This document shows positions 8,787 through 12,070 of a stretch of 12,070 nucleotides of DNA, in pieces. How positions within the stretch are numbered: position 1 is the first letter of the stretch; each line of letters opens with the position of its first letter. The position numbers were made by a program, and so were the translations under genes. The DNA is taken from contig JBFMBL010000064.1 in the NCBI GenBank assembly GCA_040755195.1, positions 1 through 12,070 of the forward strand, read 5' to 3'. Below the pieces are notes generated by a model. The model did no database searches and was not told where the DNA came from. It saw only the letters and a list, made by a program, of their open reading frames with translations. The stretch comes from SURF-55 sp040755195. Lineage in GTDB: Bacteria > Bacillota > Desulfotomaculia > Desulfotomaculales > Ammonificaceae.

Positions 8787-8986
8787 CAAGAAAGATGCCC
8801 TGCGATGACCGTGAACATCTTGAAGTTTTGAGCCAACACTTACACCTTGGGAGCCTGGGCTCTGGCTGCAGCTTGCAGGCCTTGTACACAAGGAAGCGAA
8901 AATCAGTCAGGAGGGCACCCACCTGTCTGAGACGGGTTCAAGGGAAACTTTGAGACGATTACGGCATCTGCGGGGTTATTTTATTC
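8787..8986 (+). ncRNA. ssrS: Probable 6S RNA
   Basis: 6S RNA binds the housekeeping RNA polymerase holoenzyme by imitating an open promoter and reduces transcription in stationary phase. The evidence is structural. Positions 8797-8812 pair with 8961-8976 to form a roughly 16-bp closing stem with only single-base bulges at A8808 and T8969. Its 3' strand (GGCATCTGCGGGG) closely resembles the 3' closing strand of known 6S RNAs (GGCATCTCGGAGA in E. coli, from memory). The enclosed 148 nt contain purine-rich, weakly paired flanks suited to the central bubble. They also hold local hairpins such as CAGGAGGG with CCCACCTG, and CCTTG/CAAGG around a TACA loop. The size of about 185-200 nt is usual for the family. 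A promoter sits immediately upstream and a T-rich tail follows the stem. From memory, the Bacillus subtilis 6S-1 gene also lies in the aspS to iscS/mnmA neighbourhood, which agrees with the genes downstream here. The 3' end is approximate. Confidence 0.75.
8974..8986 (+). repeat. Left copy of a 13-bp direct repeat
   Basis: GGTTATTTTATTC occurs here, overlapping the 3' end of the closing stem and tail of the 6S RNA, and again exactly at 9162-9174. The copies flank a segment dominated by a large inverted repeat, so they could be a target-site duplication. Confidence 0.8.
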
Positions 8987-8998
8987 GTATCTATTCAG

Positions 8999-9148
8999 GT
9001 GTCCCGTCGTCGGGCGCGGCGATAAGCTGCGTATAGCTTTGTCAGCCGGTCAGGGGCAGTGCTCACGTACCTCTGTGTACGCTCCGCGCTGCCCCTGACC
9101 GACTTTCGTGCTCTGCTTGCTTCTCGCCGCGTTCCGTCAGCGAAACAC
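8999..9148. repeat. 150-bp nested inverted-repeat element, MITE-like or intergenic palindrome
   Basis: Three nested complementary arms are visible. The outer arm CGCGGCGATAAGC (9015-9027) matches the complement of 9119-9131 at 12 of 13 positions, with weaker pairing extending to GTGT (8999) and ACAC (9148). The middle arm CGGTCAGGGGCAG (9047-9059) is a perfect 13-bp match to the complement of 9089-9101. The inner arm CGTAC (9066-9070) pairs with GTACG (9077-9081) across a 6-nt loop. No convincing coding sequence is present and the element is too short to encode a transposase. ATTCAG (8993-8998) and CTGAAT (9156-9161) form a further short inverted pair outside it. It could be a non-autonomous mobile element or a dispersed palindromic repeat. 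Confidence 0.65.
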
Positions 9149-9161
9149 TAAGCGGCTGAAT

Positions 9162-9174
9162 GGTTATTTTATTC
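9162..9174 (+). repeat. Right copy of the 13-bp direct repeat
   Basis: An exact second copy of GGTTATTTTATTC. It directly abuts the terminator stem that begins at its last base (9174), so removing one repeat copy and the intervening DNA would place this terminator immediately after the 6S RNA. Confidence 0.8.
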
Positions 9175-9225
9175 CCGGCGAAGAGGGTTATCTGGGCTCC
9201 AGATACTGCGCCGGGATTCTTTTTT
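9174..9225 (+). terminator. Intrinsic terminator upstream of the cysteine desulfurase gene
   Basis: The outer 7-bp stem CCCGGCG (9174-9180) pairs with CGCCGGG (9209-9215). An inner perfect 7-bp stem TATCTGG (9189-9195) pairs with CCAGATA (9199-9205) across a GCT loop. The T tract TTCTTTTTT runs to 9225. It may be the original terminator of the 6S transcript, now displaced by the inverted-repeat element. It could also be an attenuator for the operon downstream, but no riboswitch or T-box signature was seen. Confidence 0.75.
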
Positions 9226-9271
9226 AGAGGAAAAGTGTTTACTACCGTGGAACAGGTCGGATGACGGTTTG

Positions 9272-9301
9272 TTGACCGTTCGAGGCGGCGTGTGATATCT
9301 T
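9272..9301 (+). promoter_or_regulatory. Possible promoter for the cysteine desulfurase-mnmA operon
   Basis: TTGACC (9272-9277) is a five-of-six match to the -35 consensus. TATCTT (9296-9301), 18 bp further on, matches four of six -10 positions. It lies after the terminator and about 55 bases before the start codon. The -10 box is weak, so this is tentative. Confidence 0.35.
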
Positions 9302-9357
9302 TAAGGCTAAAAATGAGGTTATAAGGGTATTTTCCGGAAGGGGCGCCATAAGGCAAG

Positions 9358-10500
9358 ATGGAAAGAGTGTATTTCGACCATGCCGCCACCACCCCCGTGG
9401 CCCCGGAGGTCCTGGAGGTTATTCTCCCTTATTTAAAAGAGCGCTTCGGGAACCCCTCCAGCGTTCACTCATTCGGCGCGGAGGCGCGCGAGGCCGTAGA
9501 AAAGGCGCGGCGCCAGGTTGCCGAAAGCCTGCAAGCCGAACCGGGGGAGATTTATTTCACGAGCGGGGGGACGGAGGCCGACGTCCTGGCGCTGCGCGGG
9601 GTTGCCTGCGCCTGCCGAAAAAAGGGCGACCACATCATCATTTCGGCCGTTGAGCACCACGCGGTGCTTGAAACCAGCCTGGCGCTTGACACCGAAGGCT
9701 TCAGGGTAACGCTGCTTCCCGTGGACGAATACGGAAGGGTGCGTCCCGGCGATCTCGAGGCGGCCGTAACCGATAAGACGATACTTGTGTCGATTATGCA
9801 TGCCAACAACGAGGTGGGAACGGTTCAGCCGGTTAAAGAGATCTGCGGCATCGCCCACCGGCGGGGTGTGCCGGTACACACAGACGCGGTGCAGAGCTTC
9901 GGTAAGGTTCCTGTAAGCGTGCGCGACCTCGGCGTCGATCTCCTCTCGATCTCCGGACACAAGATATACGGCCCGAAAGGAATCGGCGCGCTTTACATCC
10001 GCGAGGGAACGCCTTATGAGCCGGTCTTCCAGGCAGGCGGGCAGGAGCGGGGGCGCCGCCCGGGGACGGAAAACGTCCCGGGAATCGCCGGCCTGGGGAA
10101 AGCGGCAGCGATGGCCGCAGCCGGCCTGGAAACTGAGATGGAGCGCCTTCGCGGGCTTCGTGTCCGCCTTGTGGACGGGCTTCGGGCGTGTCTTGACGGT
10201 GTCGTTTTCAACGGGCATCCGACTCAGCACCTTCCGGGAACGGTTCACTTCAGTATCGCCGGGATCGAGGGCGGGACGCTGCTGCGCGAGCTGGACCGGC
10301 AGGGGATCGCGGTTTCCTGCGGCGCGGCATGCACCGCGGGCCATGCCTGCGTTTCGCACGTGCTGTCGGCGATGGGCGTTTCTACGGAAACGGCGATAAG
10401 TTCGATCCGGGTAAGCCTGGGAAGGAGCAACACCACCGCGCATGTCGACCGTTTGATCGAGGTTCTTGCGGCAACGGTGGCACGGCTACGCTCCGGGTAG
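9358..10500 (+). CDS. iscS: Cysteine desulfurase (NifS/IscS family, YrvO-like)
   Basis: A PLP enzyme that converts L-cysteine to L-alanine and carries the sulfur as an enzyme persulfide, here probably for MnmA encoded next. At 380 residues it is family length. It opens with YFDHAATTP and has GGTEAD near 69, EHH at 99-101 (H101 stacks on PLP in relatives), HANNE at 148-152, SGHKIYGPKG with the Schiff-base lysine K202, and RPGTEN for substrate binding. The catalytic cysteine is C325 in GAACTAG. Two further cysteines, C321 and C331, flank it where relatives usually have Ser and a Glu/Pro segment. The ATG at 9358 has a weak, close AAGG (9350-9353); a stronger GGAAGGGG (9336-9343) is 14 nt away. 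In B. subtilis the YrvO and MnmA pair is sufficient for tRNA 2-thiolation (recalled), which supports a dedicated role. No IscU or Rrf2-type regulator lies between the two genes. The exact subtype (NifS, IscS or YrvO) is uncertain. Confidence 0.93.
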   Translation: MERVYFDHAATTPVAPEVLEVILPYLKERFGNPSSVHSFGAEAREAVEKARRQVAESLQAEPGEIYFTSGGTEADVLALRGVACACRKKGDHIIISAVEHHAVLETSLALDTEGFRVTLLPVDEYGRVRPGDLEAAVTDKTILVSIMHANNEVGTVQPVKEICGIAHRRGVPVHTDAVQSFGKVPVSVRDLGVDLLSISGHKIYGPKGIGALYIREGTPYEPVFQAGGQERGRRPGTENVPGIAGLGKAAAMAAAGLETEMERLRGLRVRLVDGLRACLDGVVFNGHPTQHLPGTVHFSIAGIEGGTLLRELDRQGIAVSCGAACTAGHACVSHVLSAMGVSTETAISSIRVSLGRSNTTAHVDRLIEVLAATVARLRSG

Positions 10501-10510
10501 GAATGAAAAC

Positions 10511-10545
10511 AGGTCCGGCGTCCGACGTCCGAGGTCCGGCGTTGG
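10511..10545 (+). repeat. Short heptad (7-bp period) repeat in the iscS-mnmA spacer
   Basis: Five consecutive 7-bp units of the form RSGTCCG (AGGTCCG, GCGTCCG, ACGTCCG and similar) lie 10 bases after the cysteine desulfurase stop codon. The 16-bp string CGACGTCCGAGGTCCG recurs in the array after mnmA, so both spacers around this gene carry the same repeat family. Confidence 0.75.
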
Positions 10546-10591
10546 GAAAACCAAAATTAAAGAAAGATGAGCAAAGCCCGCCCTGCAACCT

Positions 10592-10619
10592 AACCGCCAA
10601 GACGCCAGGAACGCCAAAA
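10592..10619 (+). repeat. Second short repeat motif in the iscS-mnmA spacer
   Basis: This holds CGCC-containing units about 7 bp apart (AACCGCC, AAGACGC, then GGAACGCC) and runs into an A-rich stretch before mnmA. It resembles intergenic heptamer repeats seen widely in bacteria. It is too short and degenerate for a firm call. Confidence 0.45.
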
Positions 10620-10636
10620 AAATTTATTATTTTTCT

Positions 10637-10646
10637 AAGAAGGTGA
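10637..10646 (+). promoter_or_regulatory. Ribosome binding site that favours a TTG start for mnmA
   Basis: AAGAAGGTGA matches the ideal AAGGAGGTGA at nine of ten positions and ends 8 nt before the TTG at 10655. The in-frame GTG at 10643 lies inside this site and so could not use it. Confidence 0.6.
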
Positions 10647-10654
10647 AAAAAGCG

Positions 10655-11674
10655 TTGTACCGGGTTGCCGTGGCGTTGAGCGGCGGGGTGGACAGCGCCG
10701 CCGCCGCCGTCATCCTCCAGGATCAGGGATACCGGGTGTTCGGCGTCACGATGCGGGTGGCCGATGTTCCGGTCGTGCCTGCCATCAAGGTGGCCGCGGC
10801 CCTGGGACTACAACACCATGTCTTTGACCTGCGGGAGATGTTCCGGGGCGTGGTGATCGACGCTTTCGTAGCCGCGTACCTCGCGGGCCGCACCCCGAAC
10901 CCCTGCGTGGTCTGCAACCCCCGGATAAAGTTCGGGGCGCTTATGCAAAAGGCGCTCGAGCTTGGCGCGGAGCGTTTCGCCACCGGCCATTACGCCCGGG
11001 TTCTCCACGACGACGCCGGCGGGCGGTACCTTCTCGCGCGTAGCCTCAATCCAAAAAAAGACCAGAGCTATGCCCTGTATGCGCTTAAACAGGAGCAGCT
11101 AAAAAGGCTCCTACTGCCGCTTGGGACGAAAACAAAGGACGAGGCGCGGGAGATCGTACGGCGGCGGGGCGTGGAAATCGCCGGCAAGGAGAGCCAGGAG
11201 ATCTGTTTTATCCCAGACGGGGATTACCGCAGTTTTCTTCAGCGTGAGACAGGAGGTATCGAACCCGGCCATATAATCGACCACCAGGGCCATATAATCG
11301 GCCGGCACAGGGGGCTGGCCTGTTACACGATAGGTCAGCGCCGGGGGTTGGGCGTAGCGGCGGGGTACCCGCTTTACGTGACGGCGCTGGATACGGCCCG
11401 CAACGCGCTGGTTGTCGGTCCGGAGGAGATGCTCTTCAGCGACGGTTGTATGGTAGGGGGAGTAAATTTTATCCCCTTTGACCGTTTAAAGGGAGACCTT
11501 CCGGTTTCCGTGAAGGTTCGCTACGCCGCGCAGGCTAAGCCCGCCGAGATAAGTCCCGCGGGGGAGGACCGTATAGCGGTGAGGTTTAAAGCGCCGGAGC
11601 GTGCTGTAACGCCGGGGCAGGCGGCGGTTTTCTACGACGGGGATATAGTGGTCGGCGGGGGAACGATTCTTTGA
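10655..11674 (+). CDS. mnmA: tRNA-specific 2-thiouridylase MnmA (shortened form)
   Basis: It activates U34 of tRNAs for Lys, Glu and Gln with ATP and inserts sulfur to give 2-thiouridine; sulfur is probably supplied by the desulfurase encoded upstream. Residues are counted from the TTG at 10655 (339 aa; 343 aa from GTG 10643). The PP-loop SGGVDS is at 9-14. The catalytic region TPNPCVVCN has C84 and C87; C87 aligns with the catalytic cysteine that precedes Asn in relatives. ATGHYAR and KDQSYALYAL follow. The partner cysteine C184 lies in SQEICFIPDGDYRSFL. Later come YTIGQRRGLG and the C-terminal beta-barrel ending RAVTPGQAAVFY and GGGTIL. Between GVTM and the VAAALGL helix the protein has only about 15 residues, where clostridial relatives recalled from memory have about 30 including a Cys-Cys motif. 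The catalytic core otherwise looks complete. It follows iscS by about 150 bases without an evident terminator, so co-transcription is likely. Confidence 0.92.
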   Translation: MYRVAVALSGGVDSAAAAVILQDQGYRVFGVTMRVADVPVVPAIKVAAALGLQHHVFDLREMFRGVVIDAFVAAYLAGRTPNPCVVCNPRIKFGALMQKALELGAERFATGHYARVLHDDAGGRYLLARSLNPKKDQSYALYALKQEQLKRLLLPLGTKTKDEAREIVRRRGVEIAGKESQEICFIPDGDYRSFLQRETGGIEPGHIIDHQGHIIGRHRGLACYTIGQRRGLGVAAGYPLYVTALDTARNALVVGPEEMLFSDGCMVGGVNFIPFDRLKGDLPVSVKVRYAAQAKPAEISPAGEDRIAVRFKAPERAVTPGQAAVFYDGDIVVGGGTIL

Positions 11675-11696
11675 AGGATGAAGGAAAATTAGTCAC

Positions 11697-11780
11697 GAGT
11701 CAGGGGTGCGACGTCCGAGGTGCGACGTCCGAGGTCCGAGGTTAAGAGTCAGAACTTTGAACTTTGAACAACCCGCAACT
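11697..11780 (+). repeat. Degenerate heptad repeat array downstream of mnmA
   Basis: About twelve units keep a strict 7-bp phase while the unit drifts from GAGTCAG and ACGTCCG/AGGTCCG types to AACTTTG types. It begins 22 bases after the mnmA stop codon. No hairpin with a T tract was found here, so it is not an evident terminator. Confidence 0.75.
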
Positions 11781-11784
11781 CGTA

Positions 11785-11813
11785 TTGGTTTTAAAGGCCG
11801 CGTGTGGTATAGT
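11785..11813 (+). promoter_or_regulatory. Extended -10 promoter for the purL-like gene
   Basis: TATAGT (11808-11813) is a five-of-six -10 box preceded by TGG in the extended -10 position. A weaker -35 candidate TTGGTT (11785-11790) lies 17 bp upstream. Initiation near 11820 would put the following heptad array inside the 5' leader of the next gene. Confidence 0.6.
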
Positions 11814-11828
11814 TTAACCGGAAAAATA

Positions 11829-11940
11829 ACAGAACACAGAATTTAGAATACAGAATACAGAATTTAGAATGAAGACGACTTCTGACTTCTGACTTCTGAC
11901 TTCTTACTACTGTCTACTAACTACTTACTACTGACTACTA
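11829..11940 (+). repeat. 112-bp array of sixteen phase-locked heptads
   Basis: Sixteen 7-bp units fit one register with no insertion or deletion. They shift from ACAGAAT/TTAGAAT units to ACTTCTG units (three identical in a row) and then ACTACTG/ACTACTA units. It has the look of a short tandemly repeated intergenic sequence. It ends 4 bases before the ribosome binding site of the next gene. There are no CRISPR-like spacers. Confidence 0.85.
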
Positions 11941-11958
11941 ATTTAAGGGGGCCGGTCG

Positions 11959-12070
11959 ATGCTCCAGGAGGTTCGGGTCGGGCTTCTTCCCGCCATTCAG
12001 GACGCGCGGGGAGAAGAGGTGCTTTACGAAATTCGCAACGCTCTGAAAATCAACAGCGTGGACGCTGTAC
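11959..12070 (+). CDS. purL: N-terminus of a probable phosphoribosylformylglycinamidine synthase (PurL-type), cut by the window edge
   Basis: Only 37 codons are present. The ATG is preceded by AAGGGGG (11945-11951) at 7-nt spacing. The translated segment, VRVGLLPAIQDARGEEVLYE then IRNALKINSVDAV, resembles the PurS-like N-terminal domain of clostridial FGAM synthases, in which a beta strand, a DARG-type turn and a helix precede a VxxVR strand. FGAM synthase converts FGAR to FGAM with ATP and glutamine-derived ammonia in purine synthesis. The match is from memory of the family and the fragment is short, so a stand-alone PurS-like protein or another protein with this small fold is possible. It probably starts a new transcription unit from the extended -10 promoter upstream. 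Confidence 0.55.
   Translation, partial: MLQEVRVGLLPAIQDARGEEVLYEIRNALKINSVDAV

Noticed and set aside
8925..8950. tmRNA or tRNA T-arm suggested by GGGTTCAAGGG
   Set aside because: There is no matching acceptor stem, CCA end or tag reading frame. The motif fits inside the 6S-like fold.
9174..9357. T-box or riboswitch leader before iscS
   Set aside because: No T-box consensus (AGGGTGGNACCGCG) or known riboswitch core was seen. Only a terminator hairpin and a possible promoter are supported.
9063..9392. A 109-codon minus-strand frame across the inverted-repeat region
   Set aside because: It runs through the palindrome and the intrinsic terminator and into the desulfurase start, with no recognisable protein features.
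9469..10443. A 324-codon open frame on the minus strand opposite the cysteine desulfurase
   Set aside because: It is antisense to a clearly conserved enzyme, shows no recognisable domain and is rich in Arg/His as expected for a shadow frame in GC-rich DNA.
10329..10646. A 105-codon plus-strand frame spanning the end of iscS and the spacer
   Set aside because: Its first half is out of frame within the conserved desulfurase C-terminus and its second half is repeat and A-rich spacer sequence.
11829..11940. CRISPR-like array
   Set aside because: The unit is 7 bp and strictly contiguous, with no unique spacers and no cas genes nearby.

Overview
All five clear protein genes, and the one entering at the right edge, lie on the + strand. 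The DNA is visibly GC-rich, uses TTG and GTG starts alongside ATG, has strong AGGAGG-type ribosome binding sites, and encodes S-layer-homology (SLH) proteins, a 6S RNA candidate and an adjacent cysteine desulfurase/MnmA pair. Together these suggest a Gram-positive-type Firmicute, most likely an anaerobic Clostridia/Peptococcaceae-like (Desulfotomaculum/Pelotomaculum-type) bacterium. That placement is inference, not a database result.

Positions 1-8641 form a cell-surface locus. First comes a secreted right-handed beta-helix protein, whose start codon is cut by one base at the window edge. After a GC-rich hairpin follow two SLH-anchored proteins: a 538-residue Ig-like protein and a 1360-residue M6-family (immune inhibitor A-like) zinc metalloprotease. 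The two SLH proteins end in the same module order (Gly-rich linker, SBig5-like domain, three SLH repeats), which points to duplication of a wall-anchoring cassette. The protease gene ends at a good intrinsic terminator.

Positions 8642-9357 hold no protein gene. They contain a promoter, a probable 6S RNA (about 8787-8986), a 150-bp nested inverted-repeat element flanked by a 13-bp direct repeat that duplicates the 3' tail of the RNA, a second intrinsic terminator, and a possible promoter for the next operon.

Positions 9358-11674 encode a cysteine desulfurase and MnmA, which together supply and insert sulfur at the 2-position of U34 in certain tRNAs. MnmA appears to lack about 15 residues that its relatives carry. 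Both spacers around mnmA contain degenerate 7-bp-period repeat arrays. The last array sits between an extended -10 promoter and the start of a gene that resembles the N-terminus of a PurL-type FGAM synthase, which runs off the right edge.

The most unusual signals are non-coding: the MITE-like element that seems to have split the 6S RNA from its terminator, and the phase-locked heptad arrays around mnmA.
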